Shown one piece after another: positions 6,972 to 14,186 of a DNA stretch of 16,754 nucleotides. Each line of letters opens with the position of its first letter. The stretch's first letter is position 1. Position numbers and translations under genes: made by a program. Location: positions 221,288-238,041 of the forward strand of contig CP070771.1 of assembly GCA_020345785.1 (NCBI GenBank), written 5' to 3'. This stretch comes from Desulfobacterales bacterium. Lineage in GTDB: Bacteria > Desulfobacterota > Desulfobacteria > Desulfobacterales > JAFDCJ01. The notes under the pieces were generated by a model. It was not told the DNA's origin, ran no database searches, and saw nothing but the letters and a program-made list of their open reading frames with translations.

Positions 6972-7140
6972 AGTCCCGTTCGAATATTTTGTCTGGTAGC
7001 GGCAAGGTTATGTATCATTAGATTTGATGAATACTCAATTATAGAGGATTTCTCGGCTTATCAACTATTAACCGATAACGAATAAATCCCGATTGGTTAT
7101 TGCTCAATTGGGTCTATTCTTAGACTTTGGGGAGACAACC

Positions 7141-7656
7141 ATGACAGATGTTAGTTTACTTAAGGGCAAAAAAATTCTCGTAGTGGATGATGAACCCGAT
7201 ATTCTGGCTGTCCTTGAAGAGTTGCTGGACATGTGTGAAATTGTGACGGCCGCCACCTTTGAGGAAGCCAAAAGGCATTTGGAATCCCAAAAATTTGATG
7301 TCGCCGTCCTGGATATTATGGGAGTGGACGGTTATGGTCTGCTGGAAATTGCCAGGCAGAAAAACATCCCGGCTCTCATGCTGACCGCTCATGCATTTAC
7401 ACCGGAAAATCTGGTAAAGTCCATCAAGGAAGGTGCCGCCTCCTATATTCCCAAAGAAGAAATATCGGAAATCGCCGCATATCTCGTCGATGTGTTGAAG
7501 GCCAAAAAGGAGGGCAAAAACCCCTGGGAGTCCTGGGAGGAAAAGCTGCCGTCCTCTTATTTTGAACGAAGGTGGGGAGCAGCCTGGAAAGACACCGATA
7601 AAGAATTCTGGGATACATTCCGGGCCAGCCTTAAATCCAGAAAAGCTAAAAAATAA
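7141..7656 (+). CDS. Single-domain response regulator with Trp-rich C-terminal tail
   Basis: A CheY-like receiver of two-component signalling, 171 aa. KILVVDDEPDIL (11-22) provides the acidic pocket D16/D17. D58 in VLDIMGVDG is the phospho-acceptor, T82 (LTAH) the conserved Ser/Thr and K105 (IPKEE) the conserved lysine. After the receiver (to about 122) comes a tail of about 45 residues with WESWEE, RRWGAAW and FWDTF. It is not a recognisable DNA-binding or enzymatic output domain and may be a protein-docking segment. No histidine kinase lies nearby, so it is an orphan. I chose ATG 7141 because GGGGAG (7129-7134) sits 6 nt upstream; an in-frame TTG at 7093 would add 16 residues without homology. 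Confidence 0.85.
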   Translation: MTDVSLLKGKKILVVDDEPDILAVLEELLDMCEIVTAATFEEAKRHLESQKFDVAVLDIMGVDGYGLLEIARQKNIPALMLTAHAFTPENLVKSIKEGAASYIPKEEISEIAAYLVDVLKAKKEGKNPWESWEEKLPSSYFERRWGAAWKDTDKEFWDTFRASLKSRKAKK

Positions 7657-7755
7657 GGGATTCACAAAGGTCTCGTTCTCGAATTGGAAACCAACCCATG
7701 CCTATCTTTTCGCAGTAAGTTTCGCGCGCAGGCAGCGGTTGGCTCCAGGCAGTTT

Positions 7756-8247
7756 ATGATTGTGTCCGAAAAAAGGTTATCGTCGCGGGAAATATTCGGT
7801 CAGTTTGATCAATTAAATCAGGCCCTGATTGATGCATCCTCGATCATTTACGCCGAGAAGGCTGATTTTCTGGAGATACTTGCAGGCTCGGTTAAATTAT
7901 TTTCCATTCCGGAAATACTATCTGAGACGGGCCCGGTTCCGGACAGCATCAAAACGCTTCCCTACAAAAAAGCATGTTTATCAAACGATGAGAAATTGGT
8001 TTCGTGCGCCTTGCATTACGACCTTCCGGTAATTTCCGAAGACAAAAATATTCTGACGGCCATGAGACGCGCACGCAGACCCTACTTCAATGCCTTGATG
8101 ATGTTGAACTTTTTGCTTTATCATCAAAAAATTAACAGCCGGCAATATTTAAAATTTCATCTGGCTTTGAAAAAATTTGCCAGGTACAGCGAGGATATTT
8201 GGCAATATGGTTCGAAAGTCCACGCCGCGATCGATGCGTTGATTTGA
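7756..8247 (+). CDS. PIN-domain-like protein, orphan
   Basis: A 163-aa protein with the pattern of a PIN (nuclease) fold. ALIDASSIIYAE (23-34) gives the first acidic residue D26 after a hydrophobic strand. E54 and the SNDEK segment (D78) are candidates for the middle acids, and PVISEDKNIL (91-100) gives D96. PIN domains are metal-dependent RNases, often VapC-like toxins, but no small antitoxin gene precedes it, and the C-terminal 50 residues (basic, aromatic) are not typical VapC. A housekeeping or regulatory RNase, or an inactive PIN relative, is also possible. I chose ATG 7756; the same frame opens at a TTG (7684), but the extra 24 residues show no family features. It lies 99 bp after the response regulator and 77 bp before the aminotransferase. 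Confidence 0.55.
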   Translation: MIVSEKRLSSREIFGQFDQLNQALIDASSIIYAEKADFLEILAGSVKLFSIPEILSETGPVPDSIKTLPYKKACLSNDEKLVSCALHYDLPVISEDKNILTAMRRARRPYFNALMMLNFLLYHQKINSRQYLKFHLALKKFARYSEDIWQYGSKVHAAIDALI

Positions 8248-8324
8248 CCGAATATGACCGTGAAACCGGCAAAAAGCGACTGCCCGTCAACAATTTCAGA
8301 ACATTTTCTACAAAGGAGTTCGCC

Positions 8325-9227
8325 ATGCATAAAGACTCGTTTACCGCTGGTTGCGCCTATATCGACGGAGAATATTTGCCGATCGCCGCAGCGCGCATCC
8401 CGATTCTCGACACAGGATTTACACGCTCAGACCTGACCTATGATGTGGTTGCGGTTTGGAAAGGAAAATTTTTCCGCCTGGCTGATCATCTGGCCCGCTT
8501 CGAGAAGGGCTGGAAACATCTGCGAATGTCGCCCGCATTAACCCCGGCGGAGATGCGGGAAATTCTGTTTGAATGCGTTCGCCGCTCCGGTCTGCGCGAT
8601 GCCTACGTTAAAATGATCCTCTCGCGCGGGGTCGACGAAGCCGGCGTGCGCGACCCCCGCCTTTTTCGCAACCGCTTTTATGCTTACGCCGTACCTTACA
8701 GCTGGATTGTCACACCGGAAAAGCAGAAGGTCGGGATACATCTGGTGATTTCTGAAAAGACGATTCGTATACCGCCCGAAGCCGTCGATCCCAAGGTTAA
8801 AAACTTTCATTGGGGCGATCTGATACGCGGAATTTATGAAGCTTATGATCGGGGCGGTTACACGACCGTGCTGCCCGATTGGGAAGGGAACATCACCGAA
8901 GGACCGGGATTCAATGTCTTTGTATATTACGAAAATAAACTGCTGACACCCGCCGGCGGTGTCCTGGAAGGTATTACCCGTAAGACCGTCCTCGACCTGG
9001 CCGCAGAGCAGGACATTCCGGCCAGACAGACCATGTTCGACGCGAAAGTGTTGGAAAACGCTGAAGAAGTTTTCATTACCAGCACCGCCGGCGGTGTAAT
9101 GCCTGTAACCACGGTCAACGGCAAATCAATTGGTGACGGCAAACCCGGCAAGGTCACCACCCTGCTCCAAAAACGCTACTGGGAAGCTCACGACGAGGAC
9201 CGCTGGACAACGCCCGTCGATTATTAA
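8325..9227 (+). CDS. Fold-type IV PLP aminotransferase, (R)-amine transaminase-like
   Basis: A PLP-dependent class IV aminotransferase of 300 aa (BCAT / D-amino acid / amine transaminase superfamily). The PLP lysine is K159 in VKNFHWGDLIRG, and the cofactor-binding ITEGPGFNVF (190-199) supplies E192. From memory, several blocks closely resemble the (R)-selective omega-transaminase of Arthrobacter sp. KNK168: SDLTYDV (35-41), FFRLADHLARF (49-59), YAVPYSWIV (121-129), DPKVKNFHWGDLIR (155-168), and the C-terminal TAGGV and TPVDY. BCAT-like use on branched-chain amino acids is the main alternative. AAGGAG (8313-8318), 6 nt before ATG 8325, fixes the start; the open frame extends upstream to 8199 inside the previous gene but has no such site. 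The stop is followed by an inverted AAC-type repeat pair and then the threonine dehydratase. Confidence 0.85.
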   Translation: MHKDSFTAGCAYIDGEYLPIAAARIPILDTGFTRSDLTYDVVAVWKGKFFRLADHLARFEKGWKHLRMSPALTPAEMREILFECVRRSGLRDAYVKMILSRGVDEAGVRDPRLFRNRFYAYAVPYSWIVTPEKQKVGIHLVISEKTIRIPPEAVDPKVKNFHWGDLIRGIYEAYDRGGYTTVLPDWEGNITEGPGFNVFVYYENKLLTPAGGVLEGITRKTVLDLAAEQDIPARQTMFDAKVLENAEEVFITSTAGGVMPVTTVNGKSIGDGKPGKVTTLLQKRYWEAHDEDRWTTPVDY

Positions 9228-9365
9228 GTTGACTGGAAAAACTTGGAGTTGATTAAGTTGACAGGTTGATTAAGTGAAATGACTCTGTCTATTATATCAT
9301 CCCAATCAACTCAACCAACTTAATCAACTTAATTAACCAATCAACGATTCAACGAAGCATGAGCC
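9228..9365. repeat. Inverted GTTGA / TCAAC repeat region
   Basis: This short gap repeats the plan of 4919-5266. AGTTGATTAAGTTG (9247-9260) is perfectly inverted as CAACTTAATCAACT (9316-9329), with additional TTGATTAAG units on the left and AATCAAC units on the right up to about 9352. The two arms could pair in the mRNA between the aminotransferase and dehydratase genes. No strong ribosome-binding site follows; GAAG at 9354-9357 is the only weak candidate. Confidence 0.8.
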
Positions 9366-10316
9366 ATGGACATCCCGCAGGAAGTAATAGCCGCCGAAAA
9401 ACGGATCCGTCCGCATATCAGAGAAACGATACTTGATTATTCCCCTTACTACAGCAGACTCACAGGGGCCAATATTTACTTCAAGCTCGAGAACCTCCAG
9501 CATACCGCATCGTTTAAAGTAAGGGGTGCAATGAATAAAGTGCTGTCCTTGACACCGGCCGAACTGGAGCGGGGTGTGGTGACCGCCTCAACCGGCAACC
9601 ATGGTGCTGCGACGGCTTTCAGTCTCGCAAAACTCGGTGCCGGCGGTATCGTTTTCGTGCCGGATAACGCTTCCGACGCTAAAGTACAGGCGATCGAACG
9701 GCTGGGTGCCGAGGTCCGCCGTTTCGGCGACGATGCGGCGGTTACCGAAGCCCATGCCCGTCAATATGCCCGTGACAATAGGTTGACCTATATCCCGCCG
9801 TACAACGATTTGCAGGTCATCGGCGGTCAGGGCACTATTGCCGTCGAGCTTGCCAGACAACTGGATCGGATCGATGCCGTCTTTGTAGCGCTGGGTGGCG
9901 GCGGACTGATTTCAGGTATCGCCGGGTATCTCAAGTCAATTTATCCGGATGTGAAAATTATCGGCTGCTCCCCGCAGAATTCACAGGTGATGATTCAATC
10001 AATAAGGGCCGGAAAAATACTGGATTTGCCGTCTCTGCCGACAATTTCCGACAGCACTGCCGGCGGGGTTGAACCGGGCTCCATCACTTTTGAATTATGC
10101 AGGGCTCTGGTGAATGCGTATGAAGTCGTAACGGAGGATGAAATCAAAAACAGCCTGAGGCAATATTTACAAATCCATCACATGTTGATTGAAGGGGCGG
10201 CGGCCGCAGCTGTTGCGGCCTGCGTCAAATTGGGCAACCATTTTGCCGGCAAAAATGTAGTCGTTGTTCTCTGCGGTGCCAACATCAGCCTCGAAACTTT
10301 AAAAACAGTGTTATAA
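9366..10316 (+). CDS. Threonine/serine dehydratase (ammonia-lyase), catabolic type
   Basis: A fold-type II PLP enzyme that deaminates L-threonine to 2-oxobutyrate (or serine to pyruvate). The PLP lysine is K51 in TASFKVRGA, STGNHG (75-80) contacts the substrate, and the phosphate-binding glycine loop GGGG is at 177-180. The usual Ser near the pyridine nitrogen is replaced by C303 in VLCGANIS, a Cys also found in mammalian serine dehydratase. At 316 aa it lacks the C-terminal ACT-like regulatory domain of biosynthetic IlvA, so it is the short catabolic form (TdcB-like). Hydroxyectoine-type dehydratases and serine racemases share this architecture, so substrate specificity is uncertain. With the transaminase before it, it could generate oxo-acids for acyl-CoA metabolism. 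Confidence 0.85.
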   Translation: MDIPQEVIAAEKRIRPHIRETILDYSPYYSRLTGANIYFKLENLQHTASFKVRGAMNKVLSLTPAELERGVVTASTGNHGAATAFSLAKLGAGGIVFVPDNASDAKVQAIERLGAEVRRFGDDAAVTEAHARQYARDNRLTYIPPYNDLQVIGGQGTIAVELARQLDRIDAVFVALGGGGLISGIAGYLKSIYPDVKIIGCSPQNSQVMIQSIRAGKILDLPSLPTISDSTAGGVEPGSITFELCRALVNAYEVVTEDEIKNSLRQYLQIHHMLIEGAAAAAVAACVKLGNHFAGKNVVVVLCGANISLETLKTVL

Positions 10317-10587
10317 TCTGAATTTTTCACGTAAATCGCGTCTTCAAAATTTGAAGCTAAATTATCCGGATTGTCTTAAAGCGATGTTGGGTGTTTAAAA
10401 ATTCAGATATAAATTTTTAAAATGTTTGTAGGCTAAAATTACCCTCCCGCTGAGTGCTTTCAGCATAGCATAATGTATTTGTTTTGCTGTGCAGGAAATT
10501 TTTTTCACAACTTATTGGCAAACCAATTCCATACGGTCAATTGGTTTAAGCGATCTTTAATTTCTTAGCCCTTTATTTTGGAAAAGC
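10317..10587. other. Intergenic region with several inverted repeats
   Basis: This AT-rich 271-bp gap has no gene. It contains CTTCAAAATTTGAAG (10342-10356), the AT-rich inverted repeat TTTAAAAATT / AATTTTTAAA (10394-10403 and 10412-10421), a small GCTGA/TCAGC hairpin (10449-10464) and the operator-like repeat at 10520-10547. It lacks the AAC arrays seen in the earlier gaps, so a new transcription unit probably begins here. Confidence 0.55.
10520..10547. promoter_or_regulatory. 9-bp inverted repeat, possible operator
   Basis: AAACCAATT (10520-10528) and AATTGGTTT (10539-10547) are perfect inverted repeats separated by 10 bp, giving half-site centres 19 bp apart, or about two helical turns. 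The site ends 40 bp before the SnoaL-like gene. This spacing suits a dimeric transcription factor, but no regulator is encoded beside it. Confidence 0.4.
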
Positions 10588-10950
10588 ATGATGTCCAATG
10601 AACAAATTGTCCAAATATTTTTCGAAGTTTTTAATAACCGCGATATGGACAAAATGGGGAACCTGCTCAATTCGGATGCTGAATTTTTCTTTCCCAAAAC
10701 GCAGCCGCTCATCGGCAGAGAACGCATCCTGAAATTTCTTAAAATCCTTTTCCGCCAGTATCCTGAGCTGTCCTTTACGATTCAGCGGGTGATTCAGCAG
10801 GGTGATCAAGCCGCCGTGCATTGGACCAATCACGGGTTGAATCGGCGTGAAGAGCCCTATGAGAACGAAGGGGTTACCATACTGGAGATGCAAAACGGCA
10901 AAATCAGTTATATCAGTGATTTTTTTAAAAACACGGATTTTTCAAAATGA
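10588..10950 (+). CDS. SnoaL/NTF2-like small protein
   Basis: A 120-aa protein of the NTF2-like alpha+beta barrel superfamily. The signature is the N-terminal helix pattern IFFEVFNNRDMDKMGNLL (10-27), then DAEFFFP (30-36), a basic GRERILKFLKILF region (43-55), and strands ending in GVTILEMQNGKISYISDFF (95-113). Members include polyketide cyclases, ketosteroid-isomerase-like enzymes and ligand-binding proteins, so no reaction can be assigned. The stop codon overlaps the ATG of the next gene (ATGA at 10947-10950), so it is translationally coupled to a thioesterase. An alternative ATG at 10591 would remove one residue. Confidence 0.75.
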   Translation: MMSNEQIVQIFFEVFNNRDMDKMGNLLNSDAEFFFPKTQPLIGRERILKFLKILFRQYPELSFTIQRVIQQGDQAAVHWTNHGLNRREEPYENEGVTILEMQNGKISYISDFFKNTDFSK

Positions 10951-11351
10951 AAAACATCCACGAACACATCAAAGAAACCAGACGTACCGGGGAAATCGAA
11001 TTTTTTATTGAAGAGCGCAGCGAGGATTGTGTGGTCAGCAGAATGCCGACATCCACAGGGGCACTCAATCCCTTTGGAACCATCCACGCCGGGGCCATGC
11101 TCTGGCTGGCCGATGTCACGGCCACTGTGTTGGCCATCGGCAACACCCAAATCGGTGAAAAAGGCCAGGGGTTTCCGCTGGCCATTAACTTGAACGCCAA
11201 CTTGCTGAGCAACCAGCGCGGCGGGGAGATCCGGGCCGAAGCACGTTTTGTCCGCAAAGGCAAGCGAGTGACGGTGGTCAGGACTCTGGTTACCGGGGAC
11301 AGCGGCAAGCTTCTGGCGGAAATAACAACCAACCATGTCCCGGCTATTTGA
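10947..11351 (+). CDS. PaaI-like hotdog-fold thioesterase
   Basis: A 134-aa hotdog protein that probably hydrolyses an acyl- or aryl-CoA. The segment NPFGTIHAGAMLWLADVTAT (41-60) carries the PaaI/YbgC-like pattern, with N41, G44 and H47 in the loop and D56 in the long central helix as the likely catalytic acid. The remaining strands end in a hydrophobic AEITTNHVPAI. It overlaps the SnoaL-like gene by 4 nt and the downstream acetyltransferase by 17 nt, so the three genes are surely co-transcribed. Its role may be to release CoA from dead-end thioesters formed by the upstream pathway genes. The substrate is unknown. Confidence 0.85.
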   Translation: MKNIHEHIKETRRTGEIEFFIEERSEDCVVSRMPTSTGALNPFGTIHAGAMLWLADVTATVLAIGNTQIGEKGQGFPLAINLNANLLSNQRGGEIRAEARFVRKGKRVTVVRTLVTGDSGKLLAEITTNHVPAI

Positions 11352-11874
11352 GAAAAAATTTGATGGTACCGTGAGGCGGGCAACAGCCTTAGATGCAGAT
11401 CTGCTCACGAAGCTTGGAAAACAGTCTTTTTATGAGGCATTTTCCGAAGTGACGGCCCCGGATGATATGAAGGCCTATCTGAAATCCACCTTTAACAAGG
11501 CGGAAATAGAAAAACAGATAAAGAATGAACGCTCATTATTTTTTATTGCTGAAGTTAATTCCGTTCCAGCCGGCTATGCATATTCCTATCCAACTATCCC
11601 CCCGGACTGCATAAAAGATGACGCTGCGATCCAGCTCGTTAGACTCTATCTGCGGAAACAATATTATGGTCGGGCGATGGGTGATGCTTTAATGCAAGCC
11701 AGCATTGACGAATCCCGTTCCCGCGGTTATCATAGGCTCTGGCTGAGCTCATGGGAGTTAAACGACCGCGCCAATGCATTCTATAAAAAGTGGAAATTCA
11801 AAGTTGTCGGCCGTCAAAAATTTACTGTCGGCAGCGATATACAAAACGATTTAATTCTCAGCCGCCAAATATAG
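11335..11874 (+). CDS. GNAT-family N-acetyltransferase
   Basis: A 179-aa acetyltransferase with the GNAT fold. The acetyl-CoA-binding motif A is in LVRLYLRKQYYGRAMGDALM (101-120), where QYYGRA fits the Q/R-x-x-G-x-G/A signature. WLSSWELNDRANAFYKKWKF (136-155) is the motif B region with the usual Asn and Tyr. The substrate could be an amino group of a small molecule, peptide or protein. The start codon lies 17 nt inside the preceding thioesterase, and no later ATG gives a complete fold. It is the last + strand gene before the convergent junction. Confidence 0.85.
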   Translation: MSRLFEKKFDGTVRRATALDADLLTKLGKQSFYEAFSEVTAPDDMKAYLKSTFNKAEIEKQIKNERSLFFIAEVNSVPAGYAYSYPTIPPDCIKDDAAIQLVRLYLRKQYYGRAMGDALMQASIDESRSRGYHRLWLSSWELNDRANAFYKKWKFKVVGRQKFTVGSDIQNDLILSRQI

Positions 11875-12291
11875 TTGGGGCCATTACTAAAAGATCATTA
11901 GTGTTTAGGCATTTATTCACCGCCCGCTTCGCTCGAGTCGTAAAGATCGCAGAGGCACTTTTCTTTTAACTTTCTGCTGACCTGGCGTCGCTAAAGCTAT
12001 GCCAAGGCAGGGAGGCCAGAAAGTTAAAAACATGCATCTTTCGGGTAATAGTATCGCGAGCTATATTCAAACCTTTATGCACAAGTTATTTTTTGCGCTT
12101 AAAGCGGATTTTTCTTTATGTTTGCCGGAGACCGACCGCTTTAAATACTCAATAGATCGGTCATCCCCACCCAAGGCGGGGCCTCTCAACGGCAAACATA
12201 AAATAAATATTCTCTGCGCACTTTGCGGCTCTGCGGTGAATAAGATAAATCTTAATGAAAAACGCCTAAATAATTATTGCCGCGCTAGTAG
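11875..12291. other. Convergent intergenic region holding repeat copy 2
   Basis: This 417-bp gap separates the convergent acetyltransferase and GAPDH genes and is mostly filled by the repeat element at 11915-12241. Its hairpins could end transcription from both sides. An open frame at 11999-12337 runs through the repeat and shares a peptide with the frame in copy 1, but this only reflects repeat homology and is not evidence for a gene. Confidence 0.7.
11915..12241. repeat. Intergenic repeat element, copy 2 (327 bp)
   Basis: It begins with ATTCACCGCCCGCTTCGCTC, as in copy 1, and ends with CTTTGCGGCTCTGCGGTGAA, shared with copy 1. Similarity runs through the interior (for example TTTCGGGTAATAGTATCG against CTTCGGGCAATAGTGTCG). 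Two places are longer than in copy 1. The first hairpin (11964-11976 with 12017-12029) has a 40-nt loop containing its own TGGC...GCCA hairpin. The second (TATGTTTGCCG 12117-12127 with CGGCAAACATA 12190-12200, perfect 11 bp) encloses 62 nt containing a GACCGA...TCGGTC hairpin. Confidence 0.75.
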
Positions 12292-13296
12292 CTACATCTC
12301 CTTGCCGATCATCGCGGCCAGATCGACCATGCGATGAGAGTAGCCCGACTCATTATCGTACCAGGAGAGCACTTTTACCATGTTGTCGATGACGTAGGTG
12401 GTGGGTGCATCCACCACCGAAGACAGGGTCGATCCGTTGAAATCCGTTGAAACCAGCGGTGCATCGCTGTAACCCAGGATGCCGGCCAGTGATTCTTCGG
12501 AAGCCTGTTTCAAGGCTTCGTTTATATCCGAGACCGTGACCTCTGATTTTTCAACCGTTGCCACCAGATCCACCAGCGACACGTTGGGCGTGGGAACCCG
12601 GATGGCAAGACCGTTGAGTCTGCCGGATAATTCAGGCAGCACCAGCGCGACGGCTTTGGCGGCGCCGGTGGTCGTGGGGATCATGGAAAGCGCCGCCGCC
12701 CGGGCCCGGCGAAAATCCTTGTGGGGGAAATCCAGCAAGCGCTGGTCTCCGGTATAGGCATGGATGGTGGTCATCAGACCGCGCTGCAGCCCGAAGTTTT
12801 CAAGCAGCACCTTGGCCACCGGCGCCAGGCAATTGGTGGTGCAGGAAGCATTTGAAATGATATGGTGCTGCCTGGGATCATACTGATTGGAGTTCACCCC
12901 CATGACGATCGTAATATCCGGGTTGCCGGCCGGCGCCGAGATGATCACCTTGCGGGCCCCGGCCGCCAAATGTTTCGATGCCCCTTCGCGATCCCGAAAA
13001 ATACCGGTGCACTCGGCCGCGATATCCACCCCAAAATCGCCCCAGCCGATGCTTTCCGGATCTTTCACGGAGCGAATGGCAATTTTTTGGTCACCGACTT
13101 GGATGCTGTCGTTTTGGGCCTTGACGTCCAAATCCAGCCGTCCGTGAACCGAGTCATATTTTAAAAGATAGGCCATCGTTTCAGAATCGGTCAGATCGTT
13201 GATCGCGACCACATCCACATCCGGATGTTTCAAAGCGGCTCGCAAGACCATGCGGCCGATTCTGCCAAAACCATTAATTCCAAGTTTGATACTCAT
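12292..13296 (-). CDS. gapA: Glyceraldehyde-3-phosphate dehydrogenase, NAD-type
   Basis: Oxidative phosphorylation of glyceraldehyde-3-phosphate in glycolysis/gluconeogenesis, as a cytosolic homotetramer. At 334 aa it is complete. INGFGRIGR (7-15) is the Rossmann glycine motif. NDL (33-35) with D34 fits NAD rather than NADP use. C152 in SNASCTTNC is the catalytic cysteine and H179 in TTIHAYTGDQ the catalytic base. WYDNESGYSHR (312-322) is the C-terminal signature. The start overlaps the stop of the upstream rimI gene (ATGA), and a strong AGGAGG-type site (13301-13307) sits inside the end of rimI, indicating translational coupling. Its position as the last gene of the rpoN/PTS operon is unusual. 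I use gapA as the family symbol; the paralogue type is uncertain. Confidence 0.95.
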   Translation of the reverse strand: MSIKLGINGFGRIGRMVLRAALKHPDVDVVAINDLTDSETMAYLLKYDSVHGRLDLDVKAQNDSIQVGDQKIAIRSVKDPESIGWGDFGVDIAAECTGIFRDREGASKHLAAGARKVIISAPAGNPDITIVMGVNSNQYDPRQHHIISNASCTTNCLAPVAKVLLENFGLQRGLMTTIHAYTGDQRLLDFPHKDFRRARAAALSMIPTTTGAAKAVALVLPELSGRLNGLAIRVPTPNVSLVDLVATVEKSEVTVSDINEALKQASEESLAGILGYSDAPLVSTDFNGSTLSSVVDAPTTYVIDNMVKVLSWYDNESGYSHRMVDLAAMIGKEM

Positions 13297-13766
13297 AATT
13301 CCTCCTTCAGATTTTTCATCATCACAAGCGCGTCTTCTTTCGAATCCGTATAATAGTTATGTCGACACCCGACCACCTTGAATCCGAGTTTCTGATAAAG
13401 TTCAACCGCAGGCGTGTTTGACGGGCGAACCTCCAGATGCGCCGAGGTTGCCCCCCGCTCTTTGCCCAGTTTTAAACACTGCTCGGTGAGCCGGGTGGCG
13501 ATTCCCCGTCTTCGCCAGGCGGCGGTGACGGCGATTTTTAAAATGTGCAGTTCATCTGCTGCCAGCCGAAAAAAGGCGTAGGCAATCACCTGTTCGTTGC
13601 TGCCGTTTTCAGATGATTTGACGACTAGGTTGCAGGCATTGCGGCAGGACAGCTCGCCCTCAAATGAAAGGCGGCCCCAGGGCCACGTAAACGAATGCCG
13701 CTCAATTGCCAGAATGGGCTCGAGTTCGTCGGTGTCGCTGATGGTGTCAAGCTGCCAGCTGTTCAA
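13293..13766 (-). CDS. rimI: Ribosomal-protein-alanine N-acetyltransferase RimI
   Basis: A GNAT enzyme that acetylates the N-terminal alanine of ribosomal protein S18 in E. coli. It is 157 aa. The acetyl-CoA site is RRRGIATRL (85-93). LEVRPSN (111-117) carries E112, and ELYQKLGF (122-129) carries Y124, matching the RimI catalytic Glu103/Tyr115 pair with identical spacing. HNYYTDSKEDALVM (136-149) is the RimI C-terminal signature. It starts 3 bp after the EIIA(Man) gene and ends overlapping gapdh, so it is firmly within the operon. RimI is more often beside tsaB; its place here is atypical but its identity looks sound. Confidence 0.88.
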   Translation of the reverse strand: MNSWQLDTISDTDELEPILAIERHSFTWPWGRLSFEGELSCRNACNLVVKSSENGSNEQVIAYAFFRLAADELHILKIAVTAAWRRRGIATRLTEQCLKLGKERGATSAHLEVRPSNTPAVELYQKLGFKVVGCRHNYYTDSKEDALVMMKNLKEEL

Positions 13767-13769
13767 TGT

Positions 13770-14186
13770 CTAGCTCCGCTTGTTGCCTTTTAAAATTCCG
13801 CTGGCCAGTGATATGCTCTTTTTACCGAAAACTTCCAGATCCGCTGCCAGTCGGCCGAGCTCGATTTTCTTATCCCGCAGGTTCGCAGCCTGGATCAGGA
13901 TTGGAAGGTTTACACCGGATAAGACCTCAATGCGGCCTTCCTCCAGAAATGAATAGCTCAAATTCGAGGGGGTTCCCCCGAACATGTCCGTTAGAATGAG
14001 AACACCTTCCTGCCCTTTGACCGTTTTGATACCCTGGGCAATTTTGGCGCGCAGTTTCTCTGCGTTTTCGCTCAAGTCAATCGAAATCGATTCAATGGCC
14101 TCCGGCCTCCGGCCGATTATAAATTCAGCCGCTCCGATCAAGGCCTCGCCGAGTTGGCCGTGTGTGACAATAACAATACCGATCAT
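13770..14186 (-). CDS. PTS EIIA component, mannose/fructose family
   Basis: A phosphorelay protein of the phosphoenolpyruvate phosphotransferase system. It is 138 aa as a single EIIA(Man) domain. H9 in IVIVTHG is the phosphorylation site, and TDMFGGTPSN (66-75) with D67 is the conserved active-site block. No EIIB, EIIC or EIID genes are present, so it is unlikely to drive sugar uptake; a regulatory role together with PtsN is more likely. A ribosome-binding site (AGGGTGA on the - strand) precedes the ATG. It is the first gene after a 314-bp insertion-bearing gap, while other gaps in this operon are below 90 bp. Confidence 0.9.
   Translation of the reverse strand: MIGIVIVTHGQLGEALIGAAEFIIGRRPEAIESISIDLSENAEKLRAKIAQGIKTVKGQEGVLILTDMFGGTPSNLSYSFLEEGRIEVLSGVNLPILIQAANLRDKKIELGRLAADLEVFGKKSISLASGILKGNKRS

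Noticed and set aside
7756..8247. VapBC-type toxin-antitoxin module
   Set aside because: No small antitoxin gene precedes or follows the PIN-like protein; the flanking genes are a response regulator and an aminotransferase.
8199..8324. Upstream extension of the aminotransferase
   Set aside because: The extra 42 residues overlap the PIN-like gene, have no homology pattern and lack a ribosome-binding site, whereas ATG 8325 has AAGGAG at the right distance.
11999..12337. 112-codon + strand open frame between GNAT and GAPDH
   Set aside because: It runs through repeat copy 2 and into the 3' end of the convergent GAPDH gene. Composition and coupling to the repeat argue against a real protein.
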